This document shows, in pieces, positions 48,877 through 60,610 of a DNA stretch of 64,000 nucleotides. The position numbers and the translations under genes were made by a program. Every line of letters begins with the position of its first letter. The stretch's first letter is position 1. Below the pieces are notes generated by a model. It made no database searches. It saw nothing but the letters and a program-made list of their open reading frames with translations, and was not told the DNA's origin. The DNA is from Brachionus rotundiformis (Eukaryota; Rotifera; Eurotatoria; Ploima; Brachionidae), in assembly GCA_016802295.1 (NCBI GenBank), contig JAESIW010000020.1, positions 5,060,821 through 5,124,820 of the forward strand, given 5' to 3'.

Positions 48877-49866
48877 ATGTTTAAAATTTCGTCTTGCTTT
48901 TCGAAAAATTTAAGCGTTTTTGGAAATGTGATAAAAAATTCGAGAGCTGAATTAACACGAAATATGTCAAGTAATAAAATTCATTGTAATTGTAATAGGT
49001 TAATTAAACTTGGCTTGATGATTTAGGCAACAACCAGGCCAAAGTTGCGTTAATAACCGGGTCTACGTCTGGTATGGTAAAAAGGAATTCAGATTAAAGT
49101 AATATGTAGATTTTTTTTTTATTAAGGCATTGGTTTAGGTGTAGCTGAAAAATTTGCCAAACACGGATTCAATGTTGTCATAAATGGGTTTGGTAAACCT
49201 GACCAAATCGATTCAATTGTTCAAAACTTGAAGCAAATAGGAGCTGGAGAAGTTTTATACAGTTCGGCTGACATGAGCAAAGAATCTGAGATTAAAGATA
49301 TGTTTGAACAAATAAACAATCAATTTCAAAGAGTTGACATTTTGGTAAACAATGCTGGTATCCAATTTGTGTGTCCAATAGATGAATTTCCTTCAGAGAA
49401 ATGGGAACAAATTATTAAAATAAACCTAATATCTAATTTTCACACGATTAAACATTCGGTGCCATACATGAAAAAAAATGGATGGGGTCGAATAGTTAAC
49501 ATTGCCTCAGCTCATGGTTTGGTTGCTTCTCCCTTCAAATCAGCCTATGTAGCAGCTAAACATGGTGTACTTGGCTTGACAAAAACTGCTGCGTTAGAAT
49601 TAGCAGAAAAAAATGTAACCGTAAACGCAATTTGTCCAGGGTATGTTAAGACACCTTTGGTGATGGATCAGGTCGCTGACACAGCAAGAGTAAGAGGTAT
49701 AAGTGAGGAAGATGTCATAAAAAAAGTAATGCTGCTAAATCAAGCCACTAAAAAATTTGTTGAAGTAGAAGAAATTGCCGAAGCCGTATCTTATTTATGT
49801 AGCGACAAAGCCGCATCTGTAACAGGAACGCATCTATCACTAGATGGTGGATGGTGTGCTCAATAG
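48877..49866 (+). CDS. D-3-hydroxybutyrate dehydrogenase, SDR family, bacterial-type sequence
   Basis: NAD-dependent short-chain dehydrogenase interconverting D-3-hydroxybutyrate and acetoacetate. Three exons (48877-48970, 49027-49071, 49127-49866) give 292 residues. Cofactor motif TGSTSGIG at 42-49, NNAG at 121-124, catalytic Ser174, Tyr187 and Lys191 (SAYVAAKHG). The blocks GWGRIVNIASAHGLVASPFK, HGVLGLTKTAALELAEKN and VNAICPGYVKTPLV are those of the bacterial 3-hydroxybutyrate dehydrogenase group rather than of vertebrate mitochondrial BDH1. Exon 1 adds about 35 residues before the enzyme core; the first 31 are rich in Ser, Lys, Arg and hydrophobics with one acid (MFKISSCFSKNLSVFGNVIK), a likely mitochondrial presequence. 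Ketone-body metabolism in the mitochondrion is inferred. Confidence 0.9.
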
Positions 49867-51597
49867 TTACAATATATTTTTAAATTTATATGGTTTTTAA
49901 TAGTAAAAAATTGTTTTTCTTAATAAATCTGTTTTTAATTTATGCATAAGCATTGATATAATTTTCAGGTTTCTACAAACTAAATTAAAATAAATTTCAT
50001 TACCTGAAAATTCATTTTAAAATTAGTAAAATTACGAGAAGACTAACTAGAACATATATATTGGTTATAAGGGAGGCCATTTTTTTAAATTTTACAATAT
50101 TTTTAAATAAATATAAAATAATATTTATTAAATAAAAAATTAAGTTTTATTGTTCATTTAAGATTTAATAAAAAAAATAATATGAAAAACAGAATCTAAT
50201 TTAATTATGAATACTCGAATTTAAAAGTATTTTATTAATTTATTTAAGAAAAAATTGTGTAATTTTTTAATTTTTTAACTTTTTTTGATATCTAAAAGAT
50301 AAAGTATGATATTGTTTTTCTGTATTGATAAAGTGAAATTAATGTCACGACAAGCTTTTTTTAAAATAGATCATTAAAAATAGTTAATTTCGAAAATTGC
50401 CTTGTAATTAATATAAGCTTCTTGTTCAAAAGCTATAAATCATATTTAATACTGCAGTCGCTTGATAATCTAGAGAATTGAGCATGTGTTTTTTAAAAAA
50501 AAAATAAAAATATGACCAGGTGATTTTAGAAAATGTAAATTATTTGTAAATATTGTAAAAATTAGCTTGTTTGGATAGATTTAAATTAATAAATTAATTA
50601 TTAATTTAAGCTACCTATAATTAGCATCAGACTGTAATATTTGTCTTTTTTCAGTATTCTTTATATTTAGTGATTAATTGACTAAAGTCAAAAAATATAG
50701 GCTAACTTACTAATTAATATATTTAAAAATAGCTTTTAGCAAAAATCTAAGTCGATCTAAGTTGCTTCTAAAAGAGTTGGAAATTTGAGATTTTTTACAA
50801 TTTTATTACCAGCACAATTAGCAAAAGGTAATTTAATATTCAATAAATATTTAATTAAAACACTAAGCATAATTATAGAATATCGACCAATTTAACACTG
50901 GGATTTCGGGATGTCCCGGATTCTAATTGATTTGGCAATTATTTTTATCATAAAAAATTATAAATTTTATTAGTTTTATCAATAAAATCCTTCATCGTCA
51001 TCCACTGAGACCAGCAGGTGTTAAGTATTTTGATTTCTTGAATAAACAGAGTATAAACATAAAAGCTCTTTGAATTTCTACTTGAATTTTTTTCAATAGA
51101 TAAAATCTAATTTTATACTTGATTACGTGATATCTTATCTCTTCAATCAATGATTCAAATTCCACTATTGGCTCTAAAGAATTGTCCTAATGGGCTTTAA
51201 TCTAGACAATAAAATTAATCTTTTTATATTTAAAATAGTTAAAATCTCCAGGTGTTGCAAACCATATAGCTTATCAATAATTTTTTTGTTTTTGTTTTTC
51301 TATTCAATCTTTAACTTGCTAAAAAAAAGACCTTTATTAAAAATACATATCAAATTAAGCCTCATAGTCACCACTGTATTTACTTTAAACTAAGAATAAA
51401 TAACCTTTAAATTAATAATTCATTCCATCAAAATAGAACTGGGACATTAAATTTAAAATCATTAATTAATCTTAATTTTTAATAAATTTTATTCAATAAA
51501 TTAAACAAAACATGAACAATTAAAAAATTAACAAAATCGCTAATGAAAATATTTAAAGATTTGTTTTATTTAAAAAAAAACGGAATTTAAGAAAAAA
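49867..51597. other. Convergent spacer with no recognised gene
   Basis: About 1.7 kb, very AT-rich, between tail-to-tail genes. A small GC-richer palindromic motif (CGGGATGTCCCG) at about 50908-50920 stands out and may be transposon debris. An open frame at 51190-51393 is Leu/Ile/Phe-rich and looks like AT-rich noise. Confidence 0.5.
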
Positions 51598-53004
51598 TTA
51601 AACATATGTAGCCAAATCATTATCTTGATGAGAATAATTATTGATTCCTTTAATCGGAGTATGAATACTCTGAGCACCAATTTTTGCATATTGATTCATG
51701 TCATCATAAATACAACTTGAGTAAATATCAGTTTCACCACAACTAGTGACAGACGATTTTACAAATTCTGACTGAGTTGTTGTCGCTGTTGAATTTACAC
51801 AATTTGATTGACATATTACGTATATATTTTCTTTCTTATCTTTGGCAATATCTCGAGTGATATTTTGCTTTTTGCCACATTCTATATCATTAGATTCACA
51901 TTTTTTTTCCACAAGGATACTTTTGTAGAAAATAACTGCCACTAAAATAAAGAGTATTGGTATTCCGACACCAGCTATTATAATAAGCGCTATCTCATGT
52001 CCATTTAATGAATCAGCCCGAGCAGCATTTATTACATTGTTCACGGTAGTTGATTGAGTAGAAATTTCTGTAGTTGTAAGGGCAATTGAAAGAGAAACTG
52101 GTGTCTTAGTTGTAGTGGTCAATTCTACTTCACATCTTTTTCCACTATAACCGGATGGACAGATACATGAATACTCGTTTTGATTGTCTATGAAGCATCT
52201 TCCAGAGTTTTGGCATGAAAAAACACCACATTCCGACTCTGTTTTTTTAATATGACAGCGTAAACCACCATATCCTGGTGGACAAAGGCACTCGTTGTTA
52301 CCAAAACAACTTCCACCATTTAAACATTGACCACAGCTTTGAACAATTCTTATTTCACATAAATCGCCTTTGAACAAACTCGGATCACATCGGCAAAATT
52401 GTTTGCCATTTTCTCTCACACACTTTCCATTATTTCGACAATTTAAATCACATACAGCTAAATATTAATTTAATTAATAATTATACAAATAAATTTATAT
52501 TTTAAAAAAGACTAGACACTTACGAATTGAGCACTGAGAGCCTTTGAATCCTTCGAAACATTTTAAATTGTAGCTAAAAGTTAGCTGCTGGCTTAAGTCA
52601 AATTTGATTTGATTGTATTTAACCCATTGGTCAAGCAAGAGAAGAGAGGAATTTTTGGCAATGAAAAGATTCCAAGAAGAAACAAGTCTGTCATTTTGGC
52701 CCAAAATTGAAATAGATAAATTCAATAGATAATCTCTTGATTCAATTTGGTCATCGGGAATTTTAAAGCTCAAAAATTGTGTGGTATGTTTGAATTGATC
52801 TTCGGTAATGACATCCTCTCCAAGGGTCTGTGTAATCAAACTCGATTCACATTTATCATTTTCAATATTGAACATGCAAAATTTGAATTTAAATTTCTCA
52901 TTTGCCAATGGTTTTTCATTTTTAAAGTACTCCATTCTAATGTTAAAACTGTAATCACATTTGGCAATTGTTACCAACATCAAGACTAGCAATTGGACTT
53001 TCAT
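51598..53004 (-). CDS. Delta-like Notch-ligand candidate with reduced DSL region
   Basis: Type I membrane protein of 446 residues from two exons (52524-53004, 51598-52457). Signal peptide MKVQLLVLMLVTIAKC, then a roughly 130-residue domain (YSFNIRMEYFKNEK to LTFSYNLKCFEGFKGSQCSI) laid out like the MNNL/C2 domain plus the start of a DSL domain of Notch ligands. The DSL is short: after FKGSQCS the sequence goes directly to EGF repeats. Three EGF-like repeats follow: CRNNGKCVRENGKQFCRC, CLNGGSCFGNNECLCPPGYG and CQNSGRCFIDNQNEYSCICP. A Thr-rich stalk, a membrane helix (IALIIIAGVGIPILFILVAV) and an about 105-residue tail complete it. The protein ends ATYV, a class I PDZ-binding pattern close to the ATEV end of Delta proteins. 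Ligand function is inferred; it could instead be an unrelated EGF membrane protein. Confidence 0.75.
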
Positions 53005-55079
53005 TTTTTACTCTTTGTTTTTAATTGTATTATTTTAAAATCAATTTTATTAAATTACAAAACCGGACTGGAATATTTATACAAATCTAAAAAAAAATTG
53101 AATATAATTCATTAGTAAGATGATACAGGTAAGCCGTGGACGCTGAACTTATTTTGTTCAAAAGGTAAGCCGTGCTTATCTCTTTGTACTGAATGCTCAT
53201 TCTCGGCACTTGGTCACAAAATTTGATTTAATTAATCAATTAAGCCAATGCTAAGAGAAAAGAAGAAAAAAATTACTGAATTAAAACTCATATACAAAAT
53301 ATATATTTATACTTTTATTTCTAAAAGGTAAAATTTTATTGGTAGAGTTATGATAAAAATAAATAAAGGTGGAGTAAATATAATTTGATGACATTTTTTA
53401 GAGTATTCGATCTTCTAGACAGCTGCCTGAATATCGAATTCTACGTGACACAGGTAAACTTAAAATTCTAAACTTGCATGTCATCAAAATTAACTTTCGG
53501 CTTGATCAGTGTCAACATATAAACATTTTATTTTATTTTATTAACTTGGTAAAATTGCGCAATATTCCGGTGTTGAGATTTGTATTAGGCACACGCGTCT
53601 ACATTTTGTAATAGCGAATTTCAGCGCACATGCCATTTAATTACTTTATTTGAAAATTCCGCTATTTCTTAAAATTATTTTATCACCTTTTTTTAAATTA
53701 ATTTTTAATTACAAAAATGCCGAAATAGCTAAGCACAAATGCCATTTGGAATTAATGCTACCTTTTCTACAATCTTGGCCAATCCTTAAAAATTCCACAC
53801 TAAATCTCATAGCCCATGGACCAATTTTAAATTAAAGAGATAAAAATTCAAAATCCGTCAAATTATTTATAACAAACATTTCCATACAGTGACAACTTTA
53901 AACAATAAAATTGACTAGACGATTAAAACCTATTAGATTATAATTTTAATAAATAAGCTTGAATAGATTACTGGCCAAATAAAGACTCAATATCTTGATT
54001 TTTTTAATTATCTACAGATCTGTAGTGACAATAAATTTTGAGCAAAAATCGCACCAAATAGCGATTTGCCTATTCAACTCACTTTCCATGTCTGGTTCAA
54101 TTCTGCTCCTAGTCCATTTAATTTTATTACTAAGCCATAAAACTTTTATTAACTGATCTAGATTTATAAATAATGGAACTTGTGTTGACTGCAAAATTGA
54201 ATTTAAACGCGTTAATTAAATTCTTTAGAAAAGGTTAATTAAATCGAATAATTTAAATAATTCAGCATTGTCTGCTGTTTTAAGATTTATCTTAAATAAA
54301 GTAATTTAGATAATAGAGATAAAATGTTTTTATATAGAGGTATGGGCCCGGTAGGGATCAAATGGGGACATTAATCAAACATACTTAGACAAAATGACTC
54401 AAAATTAATTATTTTTGGGCTTTCGTGTTTTTATTTAGTCTGTGTCTTATGGCTTTAGTAGAAGCGTTTGATCTTGACGAAATGTAACCAAAGAAGCAGG
54501 TAAGACAAACAGGAAAGAGACTTAGATGTTTTTATTTTTACTTAAGAGTCAAGTAGTTGCATTTCGAAAACTGAAAAGAATATTAACTTTGTCTAGTTGC
54601 GTGTGGTCTTTTTATATTTAATCCTTCAAATAAATTTTGGTATTTAGTTATTTCAGATAGAGAACCTCAAGCGGCACATATCAAATGAACGCAAATTAAT
54701 TAGCTAATTAAGGTGTTCAAGAGTGTTAGTTTTGCAAATTTTTTTCTCTTTTTTTTTTAAATATTTTGGAATTTTGTTAATACCTGTATGGTCTCATCAG
54801 GACGCTCTCGTTATATAAGTATTCAAATGTGATCAATTGATTATATAATAACAAATGATCGGCTTATTTGCAGCAATGGACCATAAGTTTGGAATTTTTC
54901 TTGTGTCTATTAAGTGATAAAATATTTTATTTGTACTTAACAAATTTCAAAAGATTTATTGAGCGTTTTTTACAAACATTAATATAATTAAAAAAATATT
55001 TCATTAAAAAAATTATTGGAAAACTAAATTCAAACTTATTTTGCATTAATTTCTTTAAGGTTTCAAAAATTTAATCATG
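53005..55079. other. Gene-poor AT-rich spacer
   Basis: No gene recognised. An 11-bp direct repeat GGTAAGCCGTG occurs at 53128 and 53164. The minus-strand frame 54012-54194 has a stretch (ELNRQIAIWCDFCSKF) faintly like the linker region of LINE reverse transcriptases, too weak to call. Confidence 0.4.
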
Positions 55080-55160
55080 GGCTGAAAAGAAGGACTAAGT
55101 CTCCGTTCCAACCGACCGAGACCTGCTGAAATTATATTTTAAATAGATAAATAAATAATA
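55080..55160 (+). mobile_element. Non-LTR retrotransposon 3' end with AAAT-type tail
   Basis: A short GC-richer segment (GGCTGAAAAGAAGGACTAAG, then CCGACCGAGACCTGCTGAAA) runs into TTTTAAATAGATAAATAAAT, the pattern of a LINE 3' terminus. A related copy lies at 55857-55931. Confidence 0.5.
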
Positions 55161-55856
55161 ATTAAAAAAATATATTTAATTTTTAGAATCAAAGTCTTCA
55201 ATCTTCATTCTTATTTATTTATCGAAAAAATCGTCATTATATCTATCTAGAGACTTATTTATTTTATTAATAAAAACTAAAAGTAAACTAAACATTAAAA
55301 AATTTTACAATCACAAAACTATTTTCTTATTTTTCTAATTTTGTTTTCATTTTTATTTATTTTACATTGCCAAAATTGGCGTTAATTTGAAATAAAGAGA
55401 GCATTTCATGAATCCCGGTTGAAAATCCATTTTTAATAACTTTATTTGACTTCAATTTTTTTATTTAAATTATTATTTTTAGTTTTTTTTCATCAACCTT
55501 GCGGTGTTTATTGAAATAAATAATAAATTAGCATTACACAGATTCAAAAAAATAGCCAATCGATTAAAAAATTTATTCAAAAGGAAATAAAATATTATAC
55601 AAATGATTAAGGGCGAAATAGATTTAAATGACTACCTGACAGACACTCCTGTTCCAAACAATAAGTTAAACAACTTATTTGAAAATTAAAAAAAAAACTA
55701 TTATCTAGTAAATCGTATAACCTTTAGTTACCTATCAACTTTATACTTTATAAATTAAATTTATATTATTTTATCCTGCTATAATCATTTTTATGCTCTG
55801 ATATATACATCAAGTTTCTCTTTTTTTTTAATATTTATTCAATATTTTAAACGTTA

Positions 55857-55931
55857 GGCTAAAAAGAAGGGCTATGATCCATTCTGAGTGGCCTGAGGAC
55901 CTCCTCAAATAATATTTTAAATAAACAAATT
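55857..55931 (+). mobile_element. Related non-LTR retrotransposon 3' end
   Basis: Begins GGCTAAAAAGAAGGGCTA and ends AATATTTTAAATAAACAAAT, aligning with 55080-55160 over its length with many substitutions. Only the terminal about 75 bp was recognised. Confidence 0.5.
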
Positions 55932-56539
55932 AAGGGCGAAATGTTTTGTAACACCCCAAATTTATTAGGATTTTACTAAAAATAGTAGTAGTTCGATCAG
56001 TTGCCATTTAATACCAAGGGATCACTAGATCAAGGTTCAAATCATTCAAGAGGAGGTGAATAATTGATCGGGAAAACTGTTCATCGGCTCTTCTGGAAGC
56101 GCGTAAAGCGTATAAGAAAAAAAAGCAAAATTTAACTTTTTTCACCAAAAAAAAAAGAAAAATATTATTCTAAACAAATTAGCACCAAAATTAAGAAAAA
56201 TTTTTTTAGATTTGAAATAAAAATATTCAATCTTTGTCGCACATTTTCGCTAATTTTGTCCTCTTGATCCAATTTTGGTCTTTTTGGATGGATATGCGAG
56301 GATAGTTGTTGAAATTGTATCTGGAAGTTCTTTAATAATGGCACTGAAATATTGGAATTCAGTATTCAATTATAACCTGAAATGGTTTTGAGTTTGTTTT
56401 TGTAAATGTTGTGAACCAGATGATCCTAGATTTTAAAAGCCATTAATTCATGATTCTGCTTTGTAGCAGGAGTGGTATTCAAAAGAAAAAGAAAAACTGC
56501 TGCTTTGTTACCCTAAAATCAACGCGTGGTATCCTAGCT

Positions 56540-57010
56540 AAATAACTACTGCTATCGTTGCCAAATACTTTCCTGTCTTGATTCTTTGAAACTGTTAACC
56601 TATTTGGCGGATATTGCATGCGCTCCTATGTGTCACTACTTTAATGGTATATAAATGCAAAATAATTTCTGCTAATTTGGACAAGTCTTGTTATTCTAAT
56701 ATTTGGTATCCTTAAATGTATTGGTAACATTTTTGCGTAAATAATGCCATTAACCAAATTGGTTTCAATATTTAAACATTTCGGTTAAGTTACTTATTAC
56801 TCTGCGATTCTCTGTAGTTATAGTACTGGCAATCTCTCTTCATAAGTCATGTGTTTTACAGGTTTGATTAACTTGGTGGATCTCTTTGGAATTTTTTCGA
56901 GAGTTTCGGCGCCAGCTTTTACAGCAAACCATAAACTGATAGCTTAATCAAGGAAAAGTCAAGCTGAGGCTTTGTTTAATGGTAATACCATTTGCTAGTC
57001 CAGCAAGGAG
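56540..57010 (-). mobile_element. Degenerate LINE reverse-transcriptase C-terminal fragment
   Basis: Minus-strand reading gives LD*AISLWFAVKAGAETLEKI and PKRSTKLIKPVKHMTYEERL, aligning with the family pattern RPHLEYAIS-W, IEKVQRRATKLIP, YEERL. It contains stops and frame changes. Later segments towards 56560 are too decayed to align confidently. Confidence 0.7.
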
Positions 57011-58319
57011 AACTAATAACTTAGTCATCGATTTGAAATTATTCCTATTTTGATCTGATTATTGAATTTTAATTTAGATATTACACTAATAGCTAATGAA
57101 GTCCTGTTTTAATTGCGTGAAAATTGAAATTTAACCGAATGATATTTTACATAATTGTATCAATGACTAATTTCAATAGAAATAAACTAAGAAACACAAC
57201 TTTAATCCAAATTTAAAATTAATTTCTATAATATAATTTATATAATTTTTTAATTTTCATCATTAAACACTATAAACTTAAAAACTTCTAACATCCAGTA
57301 CTGTAAAAAACTGCTCTCTAGGAGCATAAATCGAATCATATCTTCCAAAATACTCAAAATAATCTTTTTGACTTAATGAATTGTATTAATAATTAGACCA
57401 AAATAAGGAGTAAAAAATTGATGCGAAATAGAGGATATGTTGGACAGGACAGTACTGAGGATAAATATAAAAAACAAAATTGAATTATAGTTTTAATTGT
57501 ATCATTAATAGGAACTTAATCAGTCATAAAGTTTGAACATTTGGAAGGATATATAAAATAAAAAGTGATCTGAAAGGAATGAGACAGAAAAGAATAATTA
57601 TTTTAAAATTTTAATATTTATCTTCAAATTGATCATTTAGCTTTGACTTATTTAATCTTAAGATTTTTAGAACAGGTTATTAAAATCCAAGATTAGTTTC
57701 TAAAATATTCAAATATTTGTTATTCTTGATGTAATTTTTTATATATTTGTGTCAAATGATCATTTTTATGAAAAACACACAGTAATCTCATAATACACAA
57801 AATTCGGATTTTCTAACCTTATCAATTGATATAATTTTTTTAATAAAACTTTAAAAAAAATTCTCATCTTTCTAAATATAGATTAAAATTAGATTAAATT
57901 GACTAATCAAATCAGCTTTGTTTTAATTTAAATTTGTATCTAAAATTATTAATTCTTGAATTTTTCAATTTAATTTTATTAACATTCTCAAAAGCAAAAT
58001 TAGAAAATTATTCTTTCTCTCTGACATTTTAATTTGGATTTGATTTAGATATTTAATAACTGTTGTAATTTATGGCTAAAATTGTCTAGTTTATATTTTT
58101 TTGATTCAAATTTAATTTTATAGTATTTTATTTACCGATGAAGAAAAAATTATAAAATTTAAAAGTAAAATAAAAAATTAATCTAAAAATTATTTTCTAA
58201 TAAGTACTAATTTAAATTTGATTTAATTTCTGCATAAATTAAGCATTTAAAATTTTGATCAATTGATTGTTCATTTAAACTTTCTAGCCAATTTTTTCTT
58301 TTTTCTGTGATTATTAGAA
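57011..58319. other. AT-rich spacer
   Basis: About 1.3 kb with no gene, RNA or repeat recognised. Confidence 0.5.
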
Positions 58320-58931
58320 TGCCTTATCTAAAACAATTCTCGAAAAAGATTTAGGTGTATATATTCAAAGTGACTTGAAATGGACTAACCAAGTAAAATA
58401 TTGCACGAGTCGAGGAAATCGTATTTTAGCTATGATTAGAAAAAGTTTCAGGAATTTAAACATTGATACATTGAGAATGCTCTACACAGCACTGGTTAGA
58501 CCTCATTTAGAGTTTGCCATTAGTTCATGGTGTCCATTTCTTGAAAAAGATATTTCTGAAATCGAGAAAGTACAAAGAAGAATGACAAAAATAATCCCTT
58601 CACTTCGAAAATTTGACTCTAAACTCTAAAAGACTTGAAACGCTAAATTTAACTGATCTCAAAGTTAGAAGGATGAGAGGAGACTTAATCCAACTTTTTA
58701 AAATTATTAAAAGATATGAAATTATCAATTTTGAACATTTTGAACGATATCATTTCTCAACAAATCGAGTAGTTAATGTCTGGAATAGTCTACCTCAATA
58801 CATCGTCAATTCCAAATCAATCATTAATTTTAAAATGAATGGCTCAAGAAACAGTCTAATTTACTACCATAGCTTCGAAGAAGCTTAACCCAATAGGGTC
58901 GCAGTATTATTTACTACTACTACTACTACTT
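58320..58931 (+). mobile_element. LINE (CR1/L2/jockey-like) 3' fragment, best-preserved copy
   Basis: 5'-truncated element starting near KTILEKDLGVYIQSDLKW. Frame one continues WTNQVKYCTSRGNRILAMIR, LYTALVRPHLEFAISSWCPF, LEKDISEIEKVQRRMTKIIP to 58629. A frameshift near 58615 is needed to continue RLETLNLTDLKVRRMRGDLI, FSTNRVVNVWNSLPQYIVNS and the stop at 58888. After about 20 bp the element ends in a (TAC)n run at 58911-58930. Order and motifs are those of the reverse-transcriptase thumb and C-terminal domain. The polymerase core is missing, so the copy is dead. Confidence 0.88.
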
Positions 58932-59559
58932 ATAAAAAGCTTGAGAAGTCAATAATATTATTAAGAAAAATAAATCTGCCTACAGCTATACATTCATTAA
59001 TAGCTGAAATTTTTCTCACATGGGACTTACAGGGAGGTCCAAGCACCATTTCGAACTGCCCCGACACGACCAACTATCTTATTAAATAAAATAAATAAAA
59101 ATAAATCTGACATTCCCTATATTTTTGTAACAACTATTAAAAATTTAATAAAAATACGTCAATTTATATCAAATCTTTAAGGACTTTTTAAAAAATGAAT
59201 TTTTAGTTTACTAATCATTATTATACATTTTGAAAATGCTCATAAGTCAAAAAATTTTAGACATTTTTTGAACCTATTAAATAATTATTAAGATATAAAT
59301 AAGTAACAAGATTTAATTATTCATTAAAGTAGCTTTTTGAGAAATTTGATAAAAGGACAAAACAGAAAATTTAAAAATATTGTAAATTCAACAATGTGGC
59401 TTAAGAATTTTTTAAAATTTTAAATTTAGACAAATTTTTAATGGTTTTCTAACACACGAAGTGTTTTGCGGTATATACTTTTTTTCAGCTGATACATTTT
59501 GCATAAGCGGTTTTGGACCTTTAAAAAAATTATCTAACTTTTAAATTTTTATTCTTTAT
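58932..59559. other. Spacer with another possible LINE 3' end
   Basis: AT-rich. Segment 59015-59095 is GC-richer (GGGACTTACAGGGAGGTCCA, CTGCCCCGACACGACCAACT) and runs into AAATAAAATAAATAAA, similar in style to the ends at 55.1 and 55.9 kb. Confidence 0.4.
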
Positions 59560-59565
59560 AAGTTC

Positions 59566-59635
59566 GTATTTTAGCTATGATTAGAAAAAGCACATTAGTT
59601 CATGGTGTCCATTTCTTGAAAAAGATATTTCTGAC
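59566..59635 (+). mobile_element. Two short LINE segments joined, copied from 58.4-58.6 kb
   Basis: CGTATTTTAGCTATGATTAG plus AAAAAG is identical to 58420-58445; it is joined directly to ATTAGTTCATGGTGTCCATT and TCTTGAAAAAGATATTTCTG, identical to 58519-58560. The intervening about 75 bp is missing. Confidence 0.75.
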
Positions 59636-60610
59636 AAATAAACATTGAAATATGATGTAATATAAAATTATAAACTAATTCTTTAGCTTGTTTAAAAGAA
59701 TTTATTAAAAGTCTTTCAATTTAAAATGAATTAAAAATTTTTAATCCAAAATTAATAAATTCAATTGATTTAAGTAAAATAAATTATATTGTAGCTGTGA
59801 TAATTGTACTACAATTATCCTTCAAATTAATTATTAATTCTTAAAAAGAGAAAAATATATTACAGGAGGACATTAAATAATTATATATTATTAATTAAAA
59901 TCTTCATTTTTATTGTTATGCTTTGAAAATTAAATAAAAAAATTAATATAAAACCCAATTTTAGTTTCGATTAATTAATTTTATTCTTGGTAACAATTTA
60001 GTTAAGTAATTTGATATCAGTTTTTCAAATATTTGCATGGACGATTTTTCTCAAAAATAGAAATAATTGAATTGGAATATTCACTGTATGTAGTTGTTCA
60101 ATTATTCATAAAAAAATATACATACAAACAAGCCAATTAGCTAAAAAGATATTTAAAATAGATAAAGCATTCGAATAAACATTTTATTTTTAATTAAAAA
60201 TGTTTTTTTAAATGAATTCAATCAAAATGAAAATATTTATGAATTTTTAACATTTGATAATTTAAAAAAAATCAATTAAAAGCCTATTGCTTTAAATCGT
60301 TATAAAATGTATTCAAATCAATGATAAGTTTCTAGGAATTCGCTAAAATTACCATGGTTACAAATACTGATATTTTTTCTAATAAACTATCATCTTTTAC
60401 AGTCAAATAAATTAAAAAAAAAATAACCTTTTTAAAATTTATTTTTAGAAATAATATGGATTTAAGTGAAAAACCAATTCATGTATTTAAATTTAAAATT
60501 TTAAAGAATTGAATAATTTTTACAAAATAAATCTCTGAAATACAATATTACTGTAAAAAAAATATAAAAGGAATGTTTGAGATTCGTAAGATGATGTAAA
60601 AATTGAATTG
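59636..60610. other. AT-rich spacer downstream of dispanin 1
   Basis: About 975 bp, no feature recognised beyond the expected 3' UTR of the minus-strand dispanin. Confidence 0.5.

Noticed and set aside
51190..51393. 67-codon hydrophobic frame
   Set aside because: Composition is that of AT-rich spacer and there is no conserved motif.
54012..54194. Possible RTE-type LINE remnant on the minus strand
   Set aside because: Only a faint match to one linker motif and no adjoining reverse-transcriptase sequence.
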